Source: Drosophila miranda (Eukaryota > Arthropoda > Insecta > Diptera > Drosophilidae). From it: a stretch of 64,000 nucleotides of DNA. This document shows, piece after piece, positions 1-11,962 of this stretch. Under the pieces are notes generated by a model. The model was given only the letters and a program-made list of their open reading frames with translations. It did not search any database and was not told the DNA's origin. Every line of letters starts with the position of its first letter. The stretch's first letter is position 1. The DNA is taken from positions 23,622,001 through 23,686,000 of the forward strand of contig NC_046675.1 in the NCBI RefSeq assembly GCF_003369915.1, in the 5' to 3' direction. The position numbers and the translations under genes are program-made.

Positions 1-3000
1 TGGATTTTCGCCCACCGTAGTTCAGGCAAAAAAGTCATAAACTGAATTGCCAACAGGTTATGGCGACTACGACTTTGTTGTTGCTGCGTTTGCTGTTTGG
101 CTGCAGAGTAGTAAAAGGGCCGTGACAGTGACACTTTGAAGTTTGAGGTTAAATCGAGTTGCCTTGCTTTTGTCCGTTGCTCTTTCGGCTGTGCTGCTCT
201 TTCGATTGAGCCGGTATGCCATTTACTTAAAAAGCCACTGAGAGACTCGATTGATTCATTAAGAAAAATACAGCTCGTTCGAGTTTGAGGGAGATGAAAC
301 TAGTGTCCAAATAATAATGATTTGATCTGAGGAGGCTGCGGAATCGGACTTGGACTGAAGTTTAAATTATAAATAAAGTTATTATATACCCCAAGCTATA
401 TCATAAGTCATACATACTATTACTATATTACAGTAGGAATCAGGAATAAGTTCATTAGAAGAAAACAAAAAAAAAGTTATCCTAACCGTATAAAGATCTT
501 TTTCTCCTCAATAGAATATATATATATCGTACAAATCTAAAGAAGCGGGAACGTTGTGAGCCGCAGCTAGGGCCGCTACTCTACATTTATACCCGAATAC
601 AATCCGAATATTAGTTCTAAAATTTCTATTTTTAGCTATGGGGTAAACTGTATATAACTGTATAGCTATACTTATACTGTATGTTCAAGGAGTAGTCCTG
701 ACATTTAAGTAACCATCATCTAGGTTCCTGTAATATGACTCTTGTTTATATTTGTGCTATTTGGGATCTCAGTTTTCAGGGGCTTCCTCTTATCGTGTGA
801 AATTTCCGCTGTACTGTTTTTGTATGCAAATTCCAGTTGCATTCGAATGACCTAAGCCGCAAACTTGCAACGAAATAATATCGAACCTCACGCATAGAGG
901 AAAATATTTAGACTATTAATTACTTAGTGTTTCTTCAGCACAAATACTAACACACACTCACCCATACAAGCACGCTTATAAAACTCACATTTGAAAAGTG
1001 AAATTTCAAAGTAGAACAACGTACAACAAGAAACAACAACAACGAAGCACAACAACACGTACAACACACGCCATGCCACGCAACCAAGAGAGGCCGCGAG
1101 AGAGGTTCCAATATAAATGAGGTCACTTGTCGCTGACCAGCCAGTTCCCCCTGTACCAGGTCCCTCTGCCACACCGTTCGCCCCTTCTCGCCCACAACAA
1201 CACAACCACTACCCCACTGACCATTGATCGCATAGATCACGCGCCGTCTGTGGCGATACCATTAAAGAGGGTACAACGATTTTAATCAGATCTTTGCATA
1301 TACATATGTATATCGAAAAATCGAAATCGTTTTCGATCAGCATTAAGAGCTTGCACAGATCCTATTTTATACAGCTGCAAAATGGATTGTTTTCATAGAT
1401 AGTGTAACAAAATCTACCCAATTTAATAATCATATACGCACAACGGCTTAGAGGAGGGATCGTCCTGTTAGGGTATCAATAGATTCGGCCCCAAAAGCTA
1501 ACTTTACTTGTTCTTTCCTCTTGTGCATTGTAAATTAATTGCAGTCGCGTCGCGTCGCCTCGTCTTCGTTTTGTTGTTGTTTGGCTTTAACCGTTCTTAA
1601 CCAGTTTTAGGCCATCCATCGTGTGTGCCATTAAAATGCACCACGAACTTGACAACGCAACGGAAGATATGGTGAAATATCCCCCCGTCGGAGAGAAAGA
1701 CTTTCGCTATGGGCAAATAAATAAATACGTACAAACATATGCAAATGTCTACGAGTACCCTTGGACAGGCTATGGCTCAAATGGAGATTTGTAATACATT
1801 TAAAATAGATAAAAAAAAGACAAGAAGCGGAGAGTTCATTTGTTTATACATATGTATGTGCTAATAATTAATTTGTCTAGATCGAGTTCGGAGAGTCTCC
1901 GAATTGAAGATGGTCGTAAGTTATTTCTTTGATATGCAAGTTCGAAGCTATTGGCAACTACGTACTGTTGTTATGTCGCACACCTTTCAATGTACTTGTC
2001 TTTGATCTTGTTAGCAATGCTTCTTTGCTGGTAATACTTTTATTAGTACGAGTGTTTTTTGGCTCAGAATCATAATCAAGTTTAATTGCGTATTTCATAA
2101 GATTTTCCGTTGTGCACTGTTTGCTTTTGCTGTTAATTAAAGTTGGTAAAAACGAGGAAAAAACAATAATAAAACCAGCACAACACTTAAATATTAATAA
2201 TTGATTATAATGTTATTACAGACATGATTTATTCTGCTCAGAATCTTGGTCAGCCGATCGGCGATGCGTGAAAACAAAGTCTCAGAGTTTCGCAGTGGCG
2301 CTCCGGGGTGGTAAAAACATTGCAAAATCAAAACATTGCAGTTTCGGATATGAATTATAGTTTTAATTGCCAAAAAAACCGAATGCATAAATTATGAATA
2401 TTGCAACATTTTCGCATTTAACAAGTCCAAGTCCACCTGAAATTCAAGCAGTACCCCGTGTCGTGCTTCCTCGCGCCCCCTACTTCCTGCACGCGATCCA
2501 TTTCCGTTCTGTTTTGTGGTTCTAGCTCTACCTATACCTCTACCGCTCCACCTCCCATCTTCTGCTTGACTGTGCATCAATCAAAGTCTCAATCAAGAGC
2601 AAAAGTAATCAAAACTCCAGCACCAAAGGGGAAGACAGAGAGATGGAGAGTTAGAGCTCAAAAGCGACTCAAAGCAAACATGGAGACAAAACAAAATCGT
2701 TAACTTGAAACTGACAAAACAGTGGGCGTTTGATACCTAGAAACAAAGGGTCTAATCTAGGAATATTACCTATAAATGGGGAAATTCCCAAGGAAGATTT
2801 TGACTTCGTGAAATATTTGTTAATTGGGATATCTGAATATTTGATTTTAAAATATTTGTATCTGTTTTGAAACCAATATTTCCATTTACAGAGTCAACAA
2901 TGATGCTGCAGTGGTGCTTCTGATGGAAAAGGTATGCCAATTATTGATCGTTCACTGTACCTGTATGTAAAAATATATGCATGAATAAAAGTACATATGG

Positions 3001-5560
3001 ACATCTGTTTGTATACATTCACCATGTACATATGTATGTGCATAGGTACAAAAATGGCATAGTATAAGCAGCAACAAAACAACATTAGCAACAACAGCAT
3101 CGGCAGCAGCAGCAGTAGCAGCAGTGACAGTGCCACAAAAAATAGACAAACAACAAACAGTACATACACACAGACAAACAGATACAAAATAGAAATGGAG
3201 AGCAACTTTCACCCAAGGTCATTGTGTCTTTAACAGCGCCACACAGCCTAGGCAGAGGAGCGGCAGCAGCAGCAGCAGCAACCTCAGCAGCAGCAGCAAC
3301 AACAACAGCTGCTGGACAATATGAATATGCGACGAAGACCCACGACCGACCGCCGCCGACCGACGCCCGATTTGCTATTTTGAACGAAAACAACTAAAAG
3401 AGTGACTTGAACAGGGTATGTGTGAAAATGAGGTGAGGCATCGGGTGAGGTCCCGATCTCCGTATGTGATCATCCTCGCTCAGTCTCAGCCTCACAGACT
3501 ACAAGTTGCTACCTCCTATAAAACCTACATTGGACTATCCTTTCTGTCTGTCAGAAAGAGGAGAGAATGGGAGTAGGAGGAGCCAGCGGGTGAGCCACTG
3601 CATGTGCCAAAAAGAAACCAAAGCAAATGGTAAACACTGCAACGGCTGCTCATGAAGTGGGGGAATGGCGGAGACGCGAAAAAGCATAGCTTCGACTGGA
3701 CGAGGCCGCCTGGAAAGGTCGAGAGCAAGCTTTTACCACTAGATGAGTCATGTACATAGGATTCAGGGAAAAGAAGAAGTAACGGAGAAGGAGACAAAGC
3801 AAATGGGAGATGCACTCTTGGATACCCTTTTGGGATGGTGAGTATGGGAAATAAAATGGTGCAGTATACGAATATACTTACAATATTTGAATCCCCTTCG
3901 GTTGACGGTTAGTCTTGGAGAAGCTTTCCTGCTGATATTGGTTTTTGTTGGTTGATTTGTTTATACCTATCTAATTGAATGAATTAAATTATATTTCATA
4001 ATTAAATTAAATTCCCATCTAGTTCTCTGTAACCAAACTTTGGAGCATCTTTCCCACTCTCTGTCTTTGTCAGAGCCCATTCTATGGTAACTGCGGAGAG
4101 TCTCAAATGACTGTTTAGCCATTTTAATCCTATAGGATTCCCCCATCTGCCGTGTTATCTACTTGGTCTGCACGATCTGGGTCAGGCTTGGGCACAGTGT
4201 TAGCTGCCTGCAATTAAGTGGCCAAAAAATAAAAGATGAATGAGTGGAAAATAACTTTTAATTGACATAAACTTTAATTAGAAATAGACAAGAGAAGAAA
4301 ACAGATAAAAGAGATTCCACAGAAATGAGCTTCGGGGGGGGGGGATGGGGATGGGGTTGGAGGAGATCTTCCGTTTCTAATGCATTTCCAATTACATCAT
4401 TAAGTTCTCTTTTGCCAAAATCCCGAAATGAAATTTTGATACTTCGGTCGTTGGGTACAACAAAAGCTTAACCCATGACAGCGCGACAGCCGCAACACGT
4501 AGCACAGTTTGATTAGAACAAAACGAAGCGACAGAGAAAGACATGGATGCGGTAGAAACAGGGACAGGGACAGGGAGAGGGAAATGGGGAGGGGTACGGT
4601 TCCAGTACCATCAGAGACATTGCCATGATGTTGCATAAATTTAAGTGCCACAGATACAAGGCGCAAGATACAGAAACGAGTTACAGATACATCAAGAAGC
4701 AGGCGAAGCAGCAAGCAGCACCACCACGACCACCAGATGAAGAGACTCTGCAGCATAGAAATGCGGATGCGAGACCCGACTCAACCCGACTCGCCTGAAG
4801 TCGAGACTCCACTTCAGATACACACACACACACACACACACATACACACTCCTATATTCCGTCGTAGCCATGCCTGCAGAGGAGTCAGTATATCGTTGTC
4901 TACCTCCAGACTTGCTGCGGTGAAAGAGCAAAGTATCTTTGTATCTGTTTGCCGTTGGGTTGGCTGCTGCTGCTTCGAGTTAACATTTCAAATCCGCTGC
5001 GGTTCTGCTGTGGCAAACGAGAAACGAGTCTTGGAAATTGGGTCAGTGGCACAGTATGTATGGCATTCTCTGTCTCCGTCTCCGACTTTGTATATATGTA
5101 TCTCATACCACTGTGTGGGCTTCTCCCTCTTTCTTTGACTCTTTCTTCCACTGGCTTTCTTTGTGGTCAATATAATGATTCTACCCGACTTGTCGGTTTG
5201 GTTTGGTTTGGTTTCTTGGTTTCTGCTCGGTTCGGTTCGGTTCGGTTCGGTCAGGTTTCGGTTTGGGCTCTGTCTTGGGGTCTGTTGCTACTCCATTTTG
5301 TGGCCGAACGTGCCTCAGCGCGACGCAGTCAGGTTGCTAATGGGATCCGGTCCGTGTGGGGCATATGCAATGCGGCGACACCCAAAAGTCATTTCTTAGG
5401 TTCCAAAAATCGCATTCGAAAACCAAAATCTTAAGCCGATTTCCATTCATTACGCATACGCCTGGAGGTCCCATAGGCCCAAGAATCCCAAAAATAGAAC
5501 GAAATAAAACTCTAAAAATAAAATAGACATTTTCCAAATTGTAAGCTTAATTTGTTTTCT
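1..5560. other. non-coding DNA, no gene recognised
   Basis: AT-rich sequence with many short open frames but no run with consistent fly codon use, splice sites or a recognisable domain. It contains CAG-type triplet tracts (about 3091-3140 and 3259-3310), a run of 11 G (4334-4344), a CA tract (about 4820-4841) and a GGTTC pentamer array (about 5228-5251). The longest frames here (up to 161 codons near 4.9-5.4 kb) run through these simple repeats and look accidental. Confidence 0.6.
5228..5251. repeat. GGTTC pentamer microsatellite
   Basis: About five consecutive copies of the pentamer CGGTT, inside a longer GGTTTGGTTT-like stretch starting near 5200. Non-coding context. Confidence 0.85.
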
Positions 5561-7220
5561 GCACATTTTGAATGACATTCGAATTTATTTAAATAGAATT
5601 AATTAAATATTAGGCATTAAAATTACGAAATAAATATTTACAAATCGAAATGTGTTGAACAAAATAAATAAAATTGCACGTTAACTAAAATAACACAATT
5701 GATATTGTTTTTTGCTTTTTTCCATAGAATTAACATCCATTAAAATTACATTAATTTATGTTTAAAATGTAATTTATTGTTTGCTTGAGTGTGTGTTCCA
5801 AAATGGTTAATTAATCATAAATAATTTCATGCATATCGAACATAATTTAAGGTTTACGGTTAAGATTAACTTTAAAACTTTAGCAACAAACTTTTTTTAA
5901 AAAACAAATTAACAACGCTTTAAGATATTAGCTAAATTAAATCGTATTCGTATTTATTACTTGAGTACATTGCTAAACAACTCTCCGTACTTCTCTTTCC
6001 ACATTTAAGATTTCTGCAAATTGATTATTAAGAATAATATTTTGCCAAGCCCGCTACTGAATCTTACCATAAAATGTATGTTTATAAATAATGCTCTTTA
6101 ATTGGTTTGTACAGAAACTATAACATAATTGTAATTTAAAATTGTATTGCTCTTCCTTGATTAATTTTAGTTAAACCTTTAATTTGTATGCTTCTTCACT
6201 TATACAGTTTTCAACATGATGAGGTACAGACAACATTTCAGAACTTTATACAACTGGGACTTCCGCTCCCATCTCTTAGTTGGTACTATTGTCTAGATTT
6301 TGATTTCTATATATATATATATAAATATATGTGTATGTATGTATGTATGTTTTACCTGTGCCAGGACCTTGGTCGCTAGAAGTACGCTTATTTGCATCAA
6401 AACAGAACAACAGTTGCAGAAAGACAATTGGACGCTTCGTTGTTCTTACATTGCTTGTGGTCTCTTTGGCCTATCGTCAGCTCTATCTTAAGGATATCGT
6501 TTGTGGGAAATAGTATCTCCATTTGCCTGCTTGGAGGTAGTAGGTTGATTTTGTTTGCTAGCCTGACAATGTACATATAGCCTTTTAAAGTTCTTGGTTT
6601 GGTTTGCAACTAATGCCTGAAATATCTATGGAACAGAACTCACGGAAACTCTCGCTTCTCAAATCCTTTAAATAATCTTTTCTAATAAAGACCTCAAAAT
6701 AGACAGCACTCACTTAAAGTACACTTTCAAGTTACTTTCAATGTTGAATATATAGAGGTTTTCTTTCTTTAAAACTGAACTGTACTGTAGATTGTTCTTT
6801 AGTTTTGTTCATCAATCCAATCCTGATAATTTCCACTATGTATGTAACTACGATTTAGCTATAGAGATCAAAAGCAACCAACAACAACGAATATCAAAAA
6901 GTGTGTGTATGAGATTGCTCGACCCGTGTGGGATAGTGGCGGAGTGCCTTTGCCACTCCAGCCACTGTCCCGGCCAAGCAATGACGCACACGCACACAGA
7001 AGCAGGGAGAAGCCTTTGGCCAGGAGAAGCAGTCACCGATCAAGCAATCCAGATCCCGAGAAGAAGAACCCGTATTGCTGGTGATGCGATGACTAGACAT
7101 GACCTTGGAGTGGGGCCCTCCCCGCCTCTGGGGTCAGATGCAGACACTCAGAGCGTGCTCTCTGCCTCTTGTTGGTCCAGCGAATCAAGAAATTTGTCGA
7201 GGAGCCTGCCGCCGCCTCGG
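5561..7220 (-). other. probable 3' UTR and flank of the zinc-finger gene
   Basis: The region just beyond the stop codon of the minus-strand zinc-finger gene becomes very AT-rich between about 5560 and 6180. Candidate minus-strand AATAAA signals, read as TTTATT on the plus strand, lie at 5953-5958 and 5584-5589. A TA/ATGT microsatellite occupies about 6308-6350. No coding sequence is recognised. Which signal is used cannot be decided from the sequence. Confidence 0.4.
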
Positions 7221-7970
7221 TCAGTCACGCCCAATTCTCTTATGTATCTGTTGATGTTTGAGCAAGTGCGCCTTCTGGCGGAAGGCCTTGGCGCAGACAT
7301 CGCACCGGAAGGGCTTCTCGCCGGTGTGGGTGCGCAGATGCACCTTGATGTTGGACTTGTTGAGGAATCCCCGATTGCAGATGCTGCACCGGTGCACGGG
7401 CTTCTCCTTCCCCAGCAATCCACTCAAGTCGCTGGCACTGAAGCTGCCCACGCTCGAGGGCGAAATGGCGCTCATCTGGGGCGTGGACGGGCCATTTCCA
7501 CTATCTCCCTGCTGCTGCTGCTGCTGTTGTTGCTGTTGGTGCTGTTGGCTGGACTTCTTTTGGGCCCGCGATCGCTTGGCCTTGGGGGTGCCCGTCCGCA
7601 GCTCGGAGCCCGTCGTGGTGGCCGTCGTCGTGTGCGGATAGTTGCCCAGCATGTCCGGGGAGCAGAGTCCTCCGTCCTTCATCGAGTTTGGGCCATTGAG
7701 GGGTCCCATGCCAGAGCCGGAGAGCTGGTAGGCGGCCTGCTGCTGGTGGGAATTGGATCCGTTCGGATTCGACTGGGATTGGTTGGACAGGTAGCGGGGA
7801 TTGATCATCAGGCTGTTGTCCGTGGTGCTGACCACGGAGCCCGGCGGACTGCAGCTGCTGCTCGTTGCCGCCGACAGTTCATTGCAGTATGAGGTAGATG
7901 TGGGCGCCTCCCCCTTGGATGTCCCTGTCGTGGTCGCCGAGGAGGAGTTGTTGCTGTTGTTGTGGTTGTT

Positions 7971-8001
<31 letters not shown>

Positions 8002-9119
8002 GAGTGATTATTGTTGTTGTTTCCAGAGCCGGGGGGACCGTGCTGGAGGCGGTTCTGCAGGAGCGGCATGTAGCCATGGCTGAGCAGACTCTGCAGCGTG
8101 GAGCTGCTGGCGTGCATGGGCAGTGGCGAGTGGGGCAGCATGAAGTCGCCCAGCGAGTCCTGCTGCGAGACGAGCACCTTGCCCTCCTGCTGTATGCAGT
8201 TGCCGTCGATCCAGGCGTCGAGATCCATCCAGCTGTCCCGCGTGTCGTTGCCCTCGTCCTTGTCCAGCTGATTGGGCACCGTCGTGTCCGCAATGGCCGA
8301 TCCAATGATGGCCGCAATATCGTCGATGGAGTTCATGTCCACGTATTCCGTCAGGTCCTTGTAGATGCGCACCCCGCTGCCATGCAGCGAGTCGGCCACC
8401 TGGTCGATCGGCGTCAATGTGGCTATGCTCGGGCCGTTCCCCTGTCCCCCGCCGCCCGATCCCGCTCCACCTGGTCCTCCGCCGCCGGGCCCGCTCATCA
8501 CACAGCTGTCGGCGACGGAGTAAAGCTTAGAATCTAGTTGACTATCGGCAAAGAGCTTGACATCGGCCAGGCAGGCGTCCGCACAGGGATCCCCGCTCAG
8601 TACGCTCTCGGGCAGGCAGGTGGAGGAGGAGACTATGTTGTGCTCGTTGGAGGAGTTGCTGCTCCCGCCGCCACTCCCCCCACCGCCACCGCCACCGCCG
8701 TTGGGCCCGCTCTGGGCCGTCGTCGATGTGGGATTGGCATTGGGGTTGGCCTGGTAGGCGCTCTGTATGTAGTTGTTGTTGCTCTCGTCCGGCAGCCGCT
8801 GGGCAATGGCATGGTAGTGGTGGCCCGAGATGCCATTGATGGACAGGTGGCCCGTGTAGCCGGTGAAGGGGGGCAGCGGCTTCAGGTCGGACAGCCCATT
8901 CAAAGAGGAGCCATTGAGCAGCAGATTGTCCAGCACGTCCAGCGAGTTCTTCTGATCCGCATCGCTAGGCAGGGAGTCCAGGTCGTGCTCGAGCAGCAGC
9001 TTGTGGCCATCCAGCAGATACTGGTCCTGGCCGCTGTTCTGTGGCGGTCCCCAGCAGGGACTCATCAAGAGGCTTTCAACTTCCGATTCACTTGGGCCGT
9101 TCATGCTGCAAAACTTCAT
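7221..9119 (-). CDS. C2H2 zinc-finger transcription factor with long low-complexity regions
   Basis: Single coding exon of 632 codons. Two C-x2-C-x12-H-x3-H fingers sit at the extreme C-terminus (residues about 578-598 and 606-626), joined by a TGEKPF linker and followed by only six residues. A basic stretch (KAKRSRAQKK, about 513-522) is a likely nuclear signal. Homopolymer tracts are Gly (about 141-154), Asn with some His (about 367-394) and Gln (about 525-537). An acidic hydrophobic patch (DSWMDLDAWIDG, about 295-306) could be an activation region (inference). The ATG at 9119 has a good fly context (GACAATGA). The same frame has a TGA just inside the upstream splice acceptor, so translation must begin in this exon. 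It is probably a sequence-specific nuclear regulator. I could not assign it to a named gene. Long antisense frames across it come from the repeat tracts. Confidence 0.9.
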
Positions 9120-9204
9120 TGTCAGTTGACCCAGGCGATCGATACGAATCTTCTGCCGATCCTTGGAATAGCACGTTTCAAACAATCCAATGACCAAGCT
9201 TCAA
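9120..9204 (-). other. 5' UTR part of the zinc-finger coding exon, with splice acceptor
   Basis: On the minus strand a pyrimidine-rich tract ending TTTCCAG immediately precedes position 9204, which makes a good 3' splice site. The coding frame meets a TGA a few bases inside the exon. At least one upstream non-coding exon is therefore expected to the right of 9.2 kb. I could not place it with certainty. Confidence 0.6.
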
Positions 9205-10525
9205 CTGGAAATATAAAACAGAAGCACATATCGCATTTAGTCATGGTGCAAATCTCAACAAAATGTGTTAGTTTGGGGATGCATATCTAGTATTACTTGT
9301 AGATTGTAAGAGATGACTATTGTAACAGGTAGTTCTTTGCATTCCTCTAAATGACATTCTCTAGGGTGCATTAGATCACAGAGAATCCCCACTGATAGGT
9401 TAAGTCCCATTCATATTTCATTCCTAATAGTGTAATGGATTATCTTTGATCTTCCTAGTACACATCTTCCCATAGCCAAAGCCTGGATTCCATTTGAGCT
9501 TACAAGAAATGCTTCCGCCATGGAGGAATCTTTCTCCGTCTCTTGCCTAATGATCTCTCCCCAATCTCCCCAATCCCGGCACTTGCTGACAGACAACCTG
9601 CAGCAACATCGATCCCGACACACTGATAGCCCCCACTAATGATTCTTTAATATGAAAATATTAAATAAATCTCTAAGAACGTCGGGCCGCCTGTTGACCA
9701 AAAATAGGGTTCCACGGGGCTTCCATTCCTCCGGCCCCTGTCCCTAAGCATCAGAGGGGCACGGAGACGGAGCCGAACAGATAGATTAAGTTAAGACATT
9801 CGATAAGCTATAATATCCATAAACAAGAAGAAAGAGAGGAAGATACGATGCACACGAAAATGAAGAAGAAATGACAAAACGAAGAAAACTAAAACCGATA
9901 CCAGAATCGGCCAATAATAATTTCCAAATGGAATTTGGGTCAAAACATTAATAATCAGTAAAATTAGCATATAAATTGGTCAGAAAGAGAGAGACAGAGC
10001 GAGAGAGAGAGAGAACGCATTTGGCTACGAATATGTTATCGTATTCGATTATTTGTATTTCGATGGGGCACCACGCTTGATTGGGGCAAGTGGAAGTTCT
10101 CCCAAGAGTCAGAGCCAGAGCCAGAGCCGAAGTCACAGCCACAGCAACATCATATAAAAGACCCGACAATGAAAGTACAGGTGTGGATCCCAAAAAAAGA
10201 GTCAGGGAAGGAGGGGTGGGGAGGGGAGGAGGAGCTGGAGGAGGCAGCCCACACCAACAACAATTATAGAAGTTCATTTGGAAGCACAAAACGAAAAGAA
10301 ACGAAACGGGGAATCAAAGAAACGGTAAAGCAAGCTGGCTGGCTCTGTTCTCTCTGTCTCTCTTTTGGTGCATTAACAGTTAACTTGATTTTGAGGCTTG
10401 GCCTCGCTCGTTTGTGTGTGAGTGTGTGTGTGCCAGTGTATGGGTGCCCCAAAGAAGAAGCCGCAATCAAAAGCTAGACATTGTCCAGCTTTGGGCGAAA
10501 GAGAAAATTTCGCTTTCAACAGGTT

Positions 10526-10539
10526 GTTGCCGTAGCAAC
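10526..10539. promoter_or_regulatory. X-box (RFX-type) inverted repeat
   Basis: GTTGCC-GT-AGCAAC matches the RFX X-box pattern of two GTTGCY half-sites with a two-base spacer. The symmetry extends to TGTTGC/GCAACA at 10525-10540. Binding is inferred, not shown. Confidence 0.5.
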
Positions 10540-10557
10540 ATTATATTTCTAGCTTCA

Positions 10558-10569
10558 GCAACATGTTGC
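10558..10569. repeat. 12-bp palindrome GCAACATGTTGC
   Basis: Perfect palindrome 18 bp beyond the X-box. Related palindromes occur at 19869-19878 and 20274-20289. Its half-sites are those of the X-box in the reverse arrangement. Confidence 0.85.
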
Positions 10570-10636
10570 AAGAGCTAGGCTTAGTATGCGGAAAGAAGCA
10601 GCGCCATCGAAGCAGCGCAGCAGCGCAGTCGGCTAA

Positions 10637-10647
10637 GCATGCGCAGC
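10637..10647. promoter_or_regulatory. NRF1/Ewg-like motif
   Basis: GCATGCGCAGC resembles the TGCGCATGCGCA site of the NRF1/Erect-wing family. A Pho/YY1-type core (GCGCCATC) lies about 30 bp away, near 10604. The motifs cluster with the RFX-type palindromes and GA tracts, which suggests a promoter or Polycomb-type element (inference). Confidence 0.35.
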
Positions 10648-10705
10648 TAAGCGTGGCAGCAAGCAGCAAGCAGAGGAAAAATAACCGTTAACCGAGAGAC
10701 AGAGC

Positions 10706-10725
10706 GAGAGAGAGAGAGAGAGAGA
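10706..10725. repeat. (GA)n tract
   Basis: About ten GA dinucleotides, potential GAGA-factor sites. A CT tract at 10775-10789 forms the inverted partner. Confidence 0.85.
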
Positions 10726-10774
10726 CGACCTGCTGACATACTTCCGTGATACGAGGCAGGCCCGGCTTTAATAC

Positions 10775-10789
10775 TCTCTCTCTCTCTCT
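10775..10789. repeat. (CT)n tract
   Basis: About eight CT dinucleotides, complementary to the GA tract about 50 bp upstream. Confidence 0.85.
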
Positions 10790-11689
10790 TGTCTTGCTCT
10801 CTGAGCTGCCGTTTGTTTCATTGTGTGTAATTGCTGGCTTCTCGGATGCTCATGCTCATGCTCACGTCTCTTGCTTTTGCTCATTGCTTGGCACAGTTTT
10901 ACGGTTTTCAAAGGGTATTGCAGAGGGTATTATATGTCGGGGAAGATATTAACGATATAGATATTAAGATATTGATCAATGCTAAAAACTATATGGCTGA
11001 AAATTGGTTTGGCCTTACTAAAAAGTACATTGGGAAGCATCTCTCGTAATAAGAGACCTTGTTAGGGTTTGCTTTAAGAAAACTACTTTAATAAACCAAC
11101 CCCTTGCTCCTAAATGCTCCCATTCGCGTAGAGATCTATGCCTAGGCAACCGGGGACAGGATGCACAATTAGACGGGTGGAAAAAATGTCCGAGAGTGCA
11201 AAAACAAAATACACAATGTATTGCTTATAAGAGTGTTGTTTGTCTGTTTTTGTTGTCCCTCAAAAGCGTGCGTATGTATGTAAATCAGGGCTCGGAACAC
11301 ATATACATATTCACATGTTTTGTTTTGCGTTTGTTTGTATTGGTGCCATCCACTGTTATTCATGTGTGCGTGAGCGACAGTGCACTCTCCGCTGATGTAA
11401 ATAATCGAACTGTTAGGGTATCCAAAGCATCACCTCGAAGCTATTCATTCTTTCTTGTTGTTTCGCTTCTCTTTTCGATTTAATGAATTTTAAAATTCTA
11501 CCCGTCGCTTTGGAGGCGCCTGAAGTCTGAGTGACGTTTTGATGCTGTCTTTAGAGCACTCCATTCCTCTATGGAGAATCGGAATTGGCGTGAAATATTT
11601 TATGGAAAACAAAAAAACGCTCCGCTCTTTCATTCCATTCCATTCCTTTCCGAGTCTGAATCCCATTCTGAAGTCCCTCCCATTCCGAA

Positions 11690-11962
11690 CTCCCATTCCG
11701 ACTCTGGTTCTGATTCTGATTCCGATTCTGATTCTTCTATTGTTATGGTTTGACTGCGCGTCAGATTTTACACATTTCTGTTTGCTGTGTTGCTGTTTTA
11801 TTGTTTGGCGGCTGCTACATGAACATTTTGGTTTTAATGAGCCACATTGTAACGGTGGTCCGTTGCCCCGTTTGCATTTGAATGCCCCACAGCGGACACG
11901 GAGACGGAGATGGAGACGGACACCGACACCGACACCGACGCGGATGCGGACGCGGACACCCA
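11690..11962. repeat. two hexamer-type minisatellites
   Basis: Degenerate arrays of GATTCT/GATTCC (about 11690-11733) and of GACACC/GGAGAC/GCGGAC (about 11893-11962). Their six-base period suppresses stop codons and creates 157-160 codon frames on both strands, which I regard as non-coding. Confidence 0.7.

Noticed and set aside
6792..7892. Plus-strand open frame of about 366 codons
   Set aside because: It is antisense to the minus-strand zinc-finger coding exon; the frame is kept open by poly-Gln and Gly-coding repeats and has no domain.
7962..9290. Plus-strand frames of 191 and 250 codons
   Set aside because: Antisense shadows of the zinc-finger exon, rich in Val/Leu/Ala from reversed triplet repeats.
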